Source of the DNA: Lycium barbarum
Taxonomy: Eukaryota; Streptophyta; Magnoliopsida; Solanales; Solanaceae
Direction of reading: 5' to 3'
Assembly: GCF_019175385.1 (NCBI RefSeq)
Contig: NC_083339.1
Span: 112,825,601 to 112,889,600 of the forward strand
Length of the DNA stretch: 64,000 nucleotides
Under the pieces are notes generated by a model. The model searched no databases. It saw only the letters and a program-made list of their open reading frames with translations, and was not told the DNA's origin. Below, one piece after another: positions 48,381 to 59,427 of this stretch (its first letter is position 1; every line of letters begins with the position of its first letter). The position numbers and the translations under genes are program-made.

Positions 48381-48387
48381 TATATAA
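48381..48387 (-). promoter_or_regulatory. Viral TATA box, copy B
   Basis: The minus strand carries the same TATATAA context as copy A. It faces copy A's promoter about 1 kb away. Confidence 0.7.
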
Positions 48388-48598
48388 CGGATCATGGACA
48401 CTAAACAACAAAATCAAAAAAGTAAATGGCCGACAACATTATGGCCAGATAAAAAGAAAGACGGAAAGTAAAAAGTAAAAGTGGCTGAAAGTGACCAAAG
48501 TGGAAAACATAATTATTACAATCCTAATAATTACAGCTGCTTTATTAAAGCAGATTCCTTCTTTATTAAAGTAGCCATCTAGTGGCGGGTCCCACCAA

Positions 48599-49676
48599 TC
48601 ACTTCATTGGAGACTTGCCCATGTCTTTTGTAGAGCTGGAAGATTCTTTCGTTTTGCTAAGAAATTGAGCCGCAAATTGTGCAAAGTCCTCTGTATTAGC
48701 TGGACTCTGAGATTCTCCTGCTAAGACCTGTGTATTATAGTCTTCATCTTCTTCATTATCATTGTCAGTGGTATGACCAACGGATGCCATTGATGTATCT
48801 GACATAGCTTCCATATTAAGATGATGCATCAAATTAGATTTAAATTCCTCCATGCATGTGACTATGAGCTGTTCTGGGGGAATTATTCCTTTCTTCATTT
48901 GAATTTTTCGAGCAATATGCTCAAAAGGACTGAGAACTTTCTTTTTGTCTGGAATTGATAGAGTCCTTATAATGTGCAATAGTAGTCTTAATTTGATTTA
49001 TTAAATCTTGACCTGGGATGGTTCCATCTTTTGATTTTTGAATCAAGTTTTTCCAGAATTTTGTATAAAAAATTCTGTTTAGGCAAGGCATATTTAACTG
49101 GGACTTTTTATTTATTCTGGGTGGATATAATCCTTGTCCTTTAATGGACTTATTCCCCATTCATTTGGAGAAAAGATATTTTGTATAACGATCTTGGAAA
49201 AGTTATAAACTTTTTTGGTATTAGCCGGATAAAAATGATGGAATTCAGCTGACCCTGTATATGAAAGGATCATTTCATAATTCATCTGATATTTATAAGT
49301 CGGAGTAGCGTATGACGCTGTATCAAAATACCTTTGCATTATTTGCCAAGGTTTATCCTTCCATTGGAGGTCATCATTCTCAAGGAGAATTATTAACTCT
49401 CGATGAGCATTTTCTTCATATGCATCAGTGTCCCCATTATCATCGATTATGAGAGCACTGGAGTATGATGAAGGCATATTATCCCGTTTTTTCTGTGCTT
49501 CTATAAAAGTCAAATATTTAGCATAAGTGATTTGCTTCTGGGTATTACCAGATCTGCAATATTGTCGGCTATTATCCTTTTGTTACCCATTTGGGCAAGA
49601 ACAGTGCCTCTGCCCGTTCTTTTTTGTCCTCTTCCCCTTCCTCTATTAGAGGGAGGTGTCAATGTGGGTCTCATCC
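48599..49676 (-). pseudogene. Viral terminal ORF, copy B (internally deleted)
   Basis: Corresponds to the terminal ORF of copy A. The Arg/Gly-rich N-terminus starts near 49676, a frameshift follows near 49555, and the segment around NEWGISPLKDKDYIHP (49112-49160) joins directly to NMPCLNRIFYTKFW after a deletion of about 0.35 kb. The Ser-rich tail ending SPMK is at 48599. Confidence 0.8.
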
Positions 49677-49715
49677 TGCAAATGAGAAAATGACAGTTAT
49701 GAACATAAATATTCT

Positions 49716-50207
49716 CTAGTGAGAATTTTTATAATGAATTTCAAAATCAAATGGTGCTAAAAGGGCTTGCCATCTGGCAAACATTTGTTTAGAAACATCA
49801 TGTTTGCAGTCTTTATTAAACATAAATTTCGCTTTTTGGCAGTCAGTTTTTATTAAAAACTTTTGATTGTATAAATCACCTTGAAATTTAAGAACACATT
49901 TTACTATAGCAAGAATTTCTTTTACTACAGTAGTATAGTTCTTTTGACTATTATTCCATTTGCCAGAATAAAACTGGACTAAATATTCTTGTTTATCATT
50001 TGGAGAAAGCTGTTTAAGTATTCCTCCATAGCCAATATCAGAGGCATCAGTTTCAATAATTTTTTGCCAGTTAGAATTGGCTAAAGTAATACAAGGAAGA
50101 TTATTAACTTTCCCCTTGATTTTCTGAACTGCCTGCGTATGAGCATCAGTCCAAGGTTTTGGAATCTTTTTTAATCTATCATATAAAATAGATATATCTT
50201 GGGCCAA
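49716..50207 (-). pseudogene. Viral RNase H segment, copy B
   Basis: Open frame with IIETDASDIGYGGILKQLS and the terminal FDFEIHYK. It is separated from the reverse transcriptase by frameshifts near 50340-50400 and a stop near 50250, and it lacks the last few residues seen in copy A. Confidence 0.8.
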
Positions 50208-50657
50208 ATCTTTATAAAATGGCGAAATATAATTTAAACTTTCAAGAAATCTTTAAAGTTGAGTTTTATCAGTGATAATATCAGGGAATTTAGAAGCAAA
50301 TTCGATGCTTCTATTAATAGGAACAATTTTTCCCTTTTCAATATTATGACCTAAAATCTGACTTTTGTTTGAAAAAGTGACATTTTTGGTTTAGATATTA
50401 CCAAACCATTTTGAATTATAATTTACTTGAATATATCAAGATGTTTGAAATGCATTTCAATAGTATTTGAAAATACTAAAATATCATCGATATAAACAAT
50501 GATAAAGTTGCTATAAGCCATAAAAATATCATTCATAATCTTTTGAAATTCTGAAGGAGCATTCTTCAGTCCAAAAGGCATAACATTTCATTCAAACTGT
50601 TCGATTGGGACATTAAAAAGCAGTTTTGTATTTATCTGCTTCGGTTATTTGAATTTG

Positions 50658-52283
50658 CTAATAACCAGATTTTAAATCAAATTTAGAAAATATGATCGCA
50701 TTATGAAGGCGATCTAATAAATCCTTTTTATTAGGAATTCGATATCGAATCCATTTTAAAACTCTATTAAGAGGTTTATAATTTACAACCAATCTTCGAA
50801 CTCCTCGTTCCTGTTCTGCATGTTTATTAACATAAAACGTTGTGCATGACCATGGAGATTTCGAAGATCTTATAAGACCTTTTTGTAAAAGAGAAGAAAT
50901 CTCATTTTTGCATAATTCCAAATATTCAGAATTCATTTGGCATGGTCTTTCTTTAGTAGGAATATTATTTTTAGAAAAAGATTCTTCATATGGAAGAGTG
51001 ACAATATGTCTTTTTCTGCCCCAAAAAGCATTAGGATGGTCACTACAAATTTGTAGAGAAAATTGATTTTTTATGAACTCAATTATTTCCTGTAATTTAG
51101 GATTTTGTAAAATATCTTCAATTTGAAGAGTATAAATCTCTTGTTTGAGAAAATTGATTTGTTGATGCTTATTCATCAACATATCTTTGATTTCATTTAA
51201 AATTTCCTGCTTAAGGTTATGAACGTCTCTTTCTAAATCTTGAGTGGTTGCCGGTATACTTATGATATTCCGGCGTTCTTGGAGGAGTTCCTTAACTCTA
51301 GCCATAGTATAAGGTCCTGTAGGTTCTCTAATTTCTACAGCAGTTGGTCCTTCTTGATGATGCTGTTTTGAACCTATTTGGTCTATAATTTGGGACCTAT
51401 GATTGGGATCCTTAATATATTTAAGGAGTTCAAAGAGGTTATTACCGTCTAAAACATGAATATTGTTTTCAGTAAATTGGGAAACAAGATTATAAAACTC
51501 ATCGTCTTCCTTGGTTTTAACACAAGGTTGCCCTAATTGGCATGGTTGACACTCATCATTTGAGCTAGTCGAGATATAAATCTCTTCGTCTAATACCCTA
51601 ATATCTTCATCTAAAGAAGGGTTGGAAGAACTATCACTTTCCTTACCAGAATCATCCTCTGGTTCTGGGTCTGAATTTAACAAAATCTTAGATAAAGATT
51701 CTCTAAGGTCATCGTCTATGTTAAGGGCTTTAATCTTTTCCTTAGCCTTACAATTCTTATAAAAATGACCTACTCTGCCACACTTATAACAGACTTTTGG
51801 GTTTTTGGATTTAATAAGATCCTTTCTTTCTTTGAAAGTCTTTTTGCGCCTAGCTTTTTTCTGCAAGCGCTTTTCCTTCCATTGTTGGAAGTCCCTATGT
51901 TTATTCTTATGCCTATGAGGCTTTTTAGAAGATTGTGGAACGTCTAATCCAAACTGTCCACAAAATTCTCCTAATTGTTGTCTTTCATTAAGACCATGGC
52001 GCTTGATCTGCTGATTGAGCCTAATTTCATTACATAAGGCTAATCCTTCCTGCATACAAGTACCAATTAAATTTCCATAAGTATGAGAATCATAATTAAT
52101 ACTTCTATCCCCTTTCCTAAGAGCTTTTCTAACTCTTTCTGCAAAAAGAGGAGGGAGTCCATGTATAAATTTGGACTTCCAGTGAGAGTCATTACTCTCT
52201 GGTAATTCCATGACCCTGCAAAGAAAAACATCTTTATACCAACTAAATGAGGTTAGGGTCTTACATCTAAGATTTTGAAGCAT
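50658..52283 (-). pseudogene. Viral coat/zinc-knuckle to reverse transcriptase fusion, copy B
   Basis: A 541-codon open frame covers the end of the coat core, an intact CCHC knuckle (CYKCGRVGHFYKNC), the acidic linker and the first part of the reverse transcriptase (to KFDLKSGY). The fusion arises from the deletion of about 0.6 kb including the protease. The polymerase continues out of frame: the YIDD-coding bases remain near 50490, and the RNase H part is open at 49716-50207. Confidence 0.85.
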
Positions 52284-53190
52284 GGTACGAATAGACTCAC
52301 TATTATCGGACCATCTTCCTGAAAAATGTTCAACAATATTAATAACCAGTTTATAAACTGCATTAGCTACAGGTGCCTCATTACCAGGCTCCTGTTTAAC
52401 AGCGCCTAAAATTGAATGACGTTGTGTAGCTGTTAAATAATTATCCCACTAACCTTTTAATTGGCCAGTGAAACCAGCTATGATCATATTTGCAATCACT
52501 CTTTCAGTGTTTTTATGAACCTTGCAGATAGTGTTGTACATTAACATTCTATGAATAGTACAATAAATTTGACGTTCGGTATAACCGTCAATATTCCATT
52601 CATATATTTCCTTACCACTATAACTGTTGGAAATAACATGTTCATGCTCCTCTAATAAAACATCTTGAGGAATTGGTCTAGGCTAGTTACCAGAATACCA
52701 GCAGGATCGCGCCGCCACATGATGTCATCTAGGTAACAACAGTTTTACTAGGTTTCCGACCCTGGCGTTGCGGTTGTTCCGACCAGAACAAGTCCAACAA
52801 ACGCCCTAAAACGCCATCCTCGGCTAAGCGGGCTAACAACAGGACCACCGCCTGGTTATGAACAGTCCGCTTGGGTCAGTCTCTACCCAACTTTGAACAT
52901 CATGTTTTGGCGTTGATCATGATGCATTAAAGCATTATTACCATGATGTCAGTAGTCTAGTGTGACATAATTCAACGGAGTATTTAGCCTATAAGGCTAA
53001 ACATGAACTGAAAAAATAAAAAAATAAAAATAAAAATTATACCTTAAATTTAAAGGTTGTGCTCAGCAGAGAAGGAGTTTATGTGAACAAACTTTTATTT
53101 ATGTAAGAAAGATTTTTTACAAGGGAGAGTGGGAGAGAGCTTGTGCTTGGGGATTCCAAGACTTCCCTCTCAACTGAGAAGAATGATCCT

Positions 53191-53197
53191 TATATAA
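53191..53197 (-). promoter_or_regulatory. Viral TATA box, copy C
   Basis: Same TATATAA context as copies A and B, with polyadenylation signal complement at 53094-53099. Confidence 0.7.
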
Positions 53198-53406
53198 CGG
53201 ATCATGGATACTAAGCAGCAAAATTAAAAAGTAAATGACTGACAACATTATGGCCAGATAAAAATAAAGACGGAAAGTAAAAATAAAAGTGGCCGAAAGA
53301 GACCAAAATGGAAAACATAATTATTATAATCCTAATAATTAAAGATGCTTTATTAAAGCAGATTCCTTCTTTATTAAAGTAGCCGCCTAGTGGCGGGTCC
53401 CACCAA

Positions 53407-53937
53407 TCACTTCATTGGTGACATGCCCTTGTCTTTTGTAGAGCTGGAAGATTCTTCCGTTTGGCTAAGAAATTGAGTCGCAAATTGTGCAAAGTCCTCC
53501 GTATTAGCTGGACTCTGAGATTCTCCTGCTAAGACTTGTGTATTATAGTCTTCATCTTCTTCATTATCATTGTCAGTGGTATGACCAACGGATGCCATTG
53601 ATGTATCTGACATAGCTTCCATATTAAGATGCTGCATCAAATTAGATTTAAATTCCTCCATGCATGTGGCTATGAGCTGTTCTGGGGGAATTATTCCTTT
53701 CTTCATTTGAGTTTTTCGAGCAATATGCTCAAAAGGACTGGAAACTTCCTTTTGTCTGGAATTGATAGAATCCTTATAATGTGCAATAGTAGTCTTAATC
53801 TGATTTATTAAATCTTGACCTGGGATGGTTCCATCTTTTGATTTTTGAATCAATTTTTTCCAGAAGTTTGTATAAAAAATTCTGTTTAGGCAAGGCATAT
53901 TTTGCAGGGTATAACCCACTTCCACTGACCATTTCAT
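53407..53937 (-). pseudogene. Viral terminal ORF, copy C (C-terminal part)
   Basis: An open frame of 176 codons equals the last third of the terminal ORF, from MKWSVEVGYT to the Ser-rich tail. Its upstream part is deleted: gagacccatattga from the ORF start joins directly to tcatgaaatgg. Confidence 0.8.
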
Positions 53938-53999
53938 GAATCAATATGGGTCTCATCCTGCAAATGAGAAAATGACAGTTATGAACTTAAATATTCTCT

Positions 54000-55330
54000 A
54001 GTGAGAAAATCAGGGAGACTATTATCCAATCTCTTTTTATAATGAATTTCATAATCAAATGGTGCTAAAAAGGCTTGCCATCTGGCAAACATTTGTTTAG
54101 AAACATCAAGTTTGCAGTCTTTATTAAACATAAATTTGGCTGCTTGGCAGTCAGTTTTTATTAAAAACTTTTGATTGTATAAATCACCTTGAAAATTAAG
54201 AACACATTTTACTATAGCAAGAATTTCTTTTGCTACAGTAGCATAGTTCTTTTGACTATTATTTCATTTGCCAGAGTAAAACTAGACTAAAAATTCAATG
54301 CTTCTATTAATAGGAATAGTTTTTCCCTTTTCAATATTATGACCCAAAAATCTGACTTTTGTATGAAAAAGAGACATATTTGGTTTAGATATAACCAAAC
54401 CATTTTGAATTATAATTTGCTTGAATATATCAAGATGTTTGAAATGCATTTCAATAGTATCTGAAAATACTAAAATATCATCGATATAAACAATGATAAA
54501 GTTTCTATAAGCCATAAAAATATCATTCATAATCTTTTGAAATTCTGAAGGGGCATTCTTCAGTCCAAAAGGCATAACATTCCATTCCAACTGTCCGATT
54601 GGGACATTAAAAACAGTTTTGTATCTATCTGCTTCGGTTATTTGGATTTGCCAATAACCAGATTTTAAATCAAATTTAGAAAATATGATCATTTTATGAA
54701 GGCGATCTAATAAATCCTTTTTATTAAGAATTGGATATCGAATCCATTTTAAAACTTTATTAAGAGGTTTATAATTTATAACCAATCTTGGAACTCCTCG
54801 TTCCTGTTCAACATGTTTATTAACATAAAAGGCTGTGCATGACCATGGAGATTTCGAAGATCTTATAAGACCTTTTTGTAAAAGAGAAGAAATCTCATTT
54901 TTGCACAATTCCAAATATTCTGAATTAATTTGGCATGGTCTTGCTTTAGTAGGAATATTATTTTCAGAAAAAGATTCTTCATATGGAAGAGTGACAATAT
55001 GTCTTTTTCTGTCCCAAAAAGCATTAGGATGGTTACTATAAATTTGTAGAGAAAATTGATTTTTTATAAAACTAATTTTTTCCTGTAATTTAGGATTTTG
55101 TAAAATATCTTCAATTTGAAGAGTATAAATCTCTTGTTTGAGAAAATTGATTTGTTGATGCTTATTCATCAACCTATCTTTGATTTCATTTAAAATTCTC
55201 GAAAAAGGTTCAGTTATAAACTGGAACTTAATCAGTGTTTCTTCATGAGTTCCTAGAAAACCCTTATCATTCATCCATTGAATAGGAAATAATTTATGGA
55301 TGAATGGAGTTCCCAAAATAACTTGGTTTG
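54000..55330 (-). pseudogene. Viral reverse transcriptase-RNase H, copy C (deleted)
   Basis: The frame 54282-55316 carries a well-preserved reverse transcriptase: KFDLKSGYWQIQITEADRYK, MPFGLKNAPSEFQ and YIDDILVFS (near 54480-54495). It stops at 54282 where about 0.32 kb, including the RNase H active-site region, is missing. The RNase H tail remains at about 54000-54280. Confidence 0.88.
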
Positions 55331-55429
55331 AAATATCTTTTACAGTACAAAGCTTTCAGGAATACAAACTTTGTCTTGGCAAATATAAGCTTTCGGTAAT
55401 TTATAAGTAATACCCATTTTTTGGCCACT

Positions 55430-55544
55430 GAGCCGAGGGTCTCTCGGAAACAGCCATCTTACCTTGGTAGGAGTAAGGTCTGCGTACATTCTACCCTCCC
55501 CAGACCCCAAGATGTGGGATTTCACTGGGTTGTTGTTGTTGTTG
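55430..55544 (+). mobile_element. TS-type SINE, 5'-truncated, inserted in the virus
   Basis: Starts gagccgagggtctctcgg, includes ggtaaggtctgcgtacattc, and ends in (TTG)n, the known 3' tail of the solanaceous TS SINE family. A perfect 19-bp target duplication (tacccattttttggccact) flanks it at 55411-55429 and 55545-55563. About 115 bp, lacking the tRNA-derived head. It lies in the protease region of virus copy C. Confidence 0.9.
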
Positions 55545-55563
55545 TACCCATTTTTTGGCCACT

Positions 55564-57416
55564 AGCAGACGCAAACTATGAGTAGTTTTTTGAAAATACT
55601 TTGAAGGAATTAATCCTTCTTGAATACAACTTAAATCTGCTCTGCTATCAACAAAAGCAGTAAACTCTTTTTTGAAATTGTAATCAATTAAAAGAGTAAT
55701 TTTTATAAAAAATTTAAAAGAAGTAATAATATCCAATTTTGTCAAAAAACTGGAACTGGGGTTATCTCTTTCTCCTTCCTCCGTAGGCACGGTTGCTACG
55801 GTGTTATTAACTGGTAGATCTTCCACCGTATTATAAACTGGTGTTTCTATGATCTGTTTTCCTTTTCCCTTAAGCTGGGAGACCCTATGATCTAGAGTAA
55901 CCTGGTGTCTCCTAAGGGTGGAAATTTCCTGCTTAAATTTATGAACCTCTCTTTCTAAATCTTGAGTGGTTGCCGGTATACTTATAATATTCCGGCGTTC
56001 TTGGAGGAGTTTCTTGACTCCAGCCATAGTATAAGGTCCAGTAGGTTGTCTAATTTTTACAACAGCTGGTTCTTCTTGATGATGCTGTTTTGAACCTATT
56101 TGGTCTATAATCTGAGACCTAAGATTGGGATCCTTAATATATTTAAGGAGGTCAAAGAGGTTATTACCGTCTAAAACATGAATATTGTTTTCAGTAAATT
56201 GGGAAACAAGTTTATAAAACTCATTGTCTTCCTTGGGTTTAATACAAGGTTGCCCTAATTGGCATGGTTGACACTCATCATTTGAGCTAGTCGAGATATA
56301 ATTCTCTTCGTCTAATACCCTAATATCTTCATTTGAAGAGGGGTTGGAGGAACTATCACTCTCCTTACCAGAATCATCTTCTGGTTCTGGGTCTGAATTT
56401 AATAAAATCTTATATAAAGATTCTCTAAGGTCATCATCTATGTTAAGGGCTTTGATTTTATCCTTAACCTTACAAATCTTATAAAAATGACCTACTCTGC
56501 CACACTTATAACAGACTTTTGGGTTTTTGGATTTAATAAGATCCTTTCTTTCTTTGAAAGTCTTTTTGCGCCTAGCTTTTTTCTGCAAGCGCTTTTCCTT
56601 CCATTGTTGGAAGTCCCTATGTTTATTCTTATGCCTATGAGGCTTTTTAGAAGATTGTGGAACGTCTAATCCAAACTGTCCACAAAATTCTCCTAATTGT
56701 TGTCTTTCATTAAGACCATGGCGCTTGATCTGCTGATTGAGCCTAATTTCATTACATAAGGCTAATCCTTCCTGCATACAAGTACCAATTAAATTTCCAT
56801 AAGTATGAGAATCATAATTAATACTTCTATCCCCTTTCCTAAGAGCTTTTCTAACTCTTTCTGCAAAAAGAGGAGGGAGTCCATCTATGAATTTGGACTT
56901 CCAGTGAGAGTCATTACTCTCTGATAATTCCATGACCCTGCAAAGAAAAATATCTTTATACCACCTAAATGAGGTTAGGGTCTTGCATCTAAGATTTTGA
57001 AGCATGGTACGAATAGACTCACTATTATCGGACCATCTTCCTGAAAAATGTTCAACAATATTAATAACCAGTGTATAAACTGCATTAGCTACAGGTGCCT
57101 CATTACCAGGCTCCTGTTTAACAGCGCCTAAAATCGAATGACGTTGTGTAGCTGTTAAATAATTATCCCACCAACCTTTTAATTGGCTAGTGAAACCAGC
57201 TATGATCATATTTGCAATCACTCTTTCAATGTTTTTATGAACCTTGCAGATAGTACTGTACATTAACATTCTATGAATAGTACAATAAATTTGACGTTCG
57301 GTATAACCGTCAATATTCCATTCATATATTTCCTTACCGCTATAACTGTTGGAAATAACATGTTCATGCTCCTCAAATAAAACATCTTGAGTAGTTGGTC
57401 GAGGATAGTAGTACAT
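55564..57416 (-). pseudogene. Viral coat core, zinc knuckle and protease, copy C
   Basis: An open frame from MYYYPRP (57416) runs through the coat core, an intact CCHC knuckle (CYKCGRVGHFYKIC), an acidic/Ser linker and into the protease. It is the longest open viral frame in the window. The protease site reads DSRAD instead of DSGAD, which should destroy activity. The SINE then interrupts the frame at 55544. Confidence 0.88.
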
Positions 57417-57420
57417 CCTC

Positions 57421-58172
57421 TAGGTAGGCTTAACAGCATAATATTCATCAATTTTATTAATATCTGATGTTATGCGAGCCTTATAGTCTATATCAGACCA
57501 TTATTGGTCGTCCTCTGCTATTAAAGGACTAAGTTTCAAACCTTTAAATTTTTCATCTAAAAGTTTTTCTAAATCTGATAAAGGTTTTAATTTAAAATCA
57601 TGAATCTCAGGAGGAGGCTGTATACTTGGAGTAGCAACAACTTCCTTCCGTTTCTCCTTATCAGAAGTAGATACCTTATTAATACAAGTTAAAAGTTTAT
57701 CAACTTTTTCATGAAGTGAAAATATTTGTTCACCTAAAATATTCATATAAATATTAGAATAATTTTGCTGTCTAACCATATTATTAATATCTCTGGTCAT
57801 GACAGGCAAATTATCGCTTTCAATCAATTTTGAAAAGGCTGCAAAATGCAAATCCTTCCTTATTTGAAAAGATTGTTGTGGAGGAAATATAGTATGAACA
57901 ACTTCCCCACTAGCTAATTTATAATCTCTTTCAAGAACAGAGATATAATTAGCAAAATATTTTGCCATAAACCAAGGCACAAAAGATATAATCTTATTTG
58001 CTTTGGAAAGATCTTTATAAAATTCTTCTTGGAAAACTATTGTTTCCTCTGGTTTAAAATTATCAAAAAACCATTTTCTAAATGGTATCCATTTAGGAGT
58101 ATAAAACTCTTTGCTGATTTCCAATCTTGCAGGTGATCCCCGACTAAAATCTGTTTTTTGGACTTGATCCAT
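57421..58172 (-). pseudogene. Viral ORF between movement and coat regions, copy C
   Basis: ATG at 58172 overlaps the movement-protein stop (TAATG). The frame is open to a TAA near 57501, then continues to the same TAG before MYYYPRP that copy A has (57418-57420). It keeps the KVDKLLTCINKV helical segment. Confidence 0.75.
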
Positions 58173-59219
58173 TAAATAGTTGGAAAATCCATATCTGACT
58201 CAGTCAATTCTGGGTCTTGGGTACCAGTTACAATATTATCCTGGTTAATTTTCAAATTTCCAATTCTATTAGAATTAGTATTTCTCATTTGAGAAGTAAA
58301 AGCTCTTGATGGAGTCTGCACAATATAATCAACAGGAGATATATAAGATCTGTTAGAAGACATAGATCTAGGTATACCAGATCGAACACTAGCATGATCA
58401 TTATCTTCTAAAACTTCCGGTTCATGGAACCTTAATTTAACTGTCCCATCTGGGATCTGTTCAATCTCTGATATTTCAGTAAAAACATTTTGAGGAGGTG
58501 CTGCTCCTTCAATGACCCATTCTTTAGGGAAATCTATTTCATCCCACTTGATAGGTCTTCTAGTCATAATTTTGGATTTACCAAAATTAGTTTCTATTAA
58601 AATAGTTTCATTTTTTGAAATCCATGATTTTACACATAGGATTCATAGTATATAATGGTTTATAATATATTCTATAGCAGATGCATATTACCTCTGTACC
58701 TGGCATATAATCATAACCAAGCAATTTGATACTCAATATTAAAGCATCTAAAGAATTGGCATCTTGCAAAGATACCTGCAAGTTAGGATAAGCATTAAAA
58801 TAAACTGGACCATAAGCTAAACTTGTTTGGACTGTCCCTATGAGGGATTTTTTCCAGTTTCGGTTTCTTCCATCTCTTAAAGCTACTATAAAGCTTTCTG
58901 GTAAACCTCTTAAGGTTAAAGGTTTAAATGCAACCTGTATTAACCCAATATGCATAAATCTATGGGTTACCCTATAAGGGGCAAGATCACTGTCAGATAA
59001 TAATCTAAAAGTAGCATGATCATTATCTACAGTTATGGTTTCTTCAGTAGTTTTAACTACTTGTTTGAGTCCTATTTTCTTAAAAGTACCCATCTGATAT
59101 ATTAATCTGGGCTCTATTTTAGGAATCGTCCATTTATTAAGGAGATCCAATTCTTGAGGAGTATCATATTCCTCTTTTTTACTGTTTTTAATAGTTCTTT
59201 TGCGATTTATAAAATTCAT
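58172..59219 (-). pseudogene. Viral movement protein, copy C (frameshifted)
   Basis: ATG at 59219 gives the same start as copy A. The frame is open through the 30K-type core (HRFMHIGLIQVAFKPLTLRG) to about 58612, where an extra A in an A-run shifts it; the rest (58567-58172) is in another frame. Upstream, an artificial open frame continues through the microsatellite into the MULE exon. Confidence 0.82.
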
Positions 59220-59273
59220 GATATGAATTCGTTGAATTACATCACCTATCACTACTGAATCACCATGGCTCTG

Positions 59274-59276
<3 letters not shown>

Positions 59277-59336
<60 letters not shown>

Positions 59337-59354
59337 GAATAATAATAATAATAA

Positions 59355-59385
<31 letters not shown>

Positions 59386-59426
59386 AAGAAGAAGAAGAAG
59401 AAGAAGAAGAAGAACAACAACAACAA
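59277..59426. repeat. (AAT)n-(AAG)n-(AAC)n microsatellite at the virus border
   Basis: Three successive trinucleotide tracts between copy C of the virus and MULE exon 1. Translations of it give runs of Leu, Phe, Ser or Tyr that are not real proteins. Confidence 0.92.
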
Positions 59427-59427
59427 C

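Larger units (their letters stand above)
47880..52683 (-). mobile_element. Endogenous caulimovirid copy B (partial)
   Basis: An inverted partial copy running, in viral sense, from the start of the coat core (52683) to the leader (47880). It lacks the movement protein and first coat ORF. The protease region is deleted: text before the reverse transcriptase joins directly from the coiled segment (VHNLKQEI) to LNEIKDMLMNK near 51205. A second deletion removes the centre of the terminal ORF (near 49100). Promoter and leader are present. Confidence 0.88.
52688..59276 (-). mobile_element. Endogenous caulimovirid copy C (internally deleted)
   Basis: Covers the whole genome from the primer-site remnant (59276) to the leader end (52688), in the same orientation as copy B. 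Two internal deletions are clear: about 0.87 kb of the terminal ORF (join at about 53938) and about 0.32 kb between reverse transcriptase and RNase H (join at about 54288). It carries a SINE at 55430-55544. It starts next to an AAT microsatellite at 59277. Confidence 0.9.
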
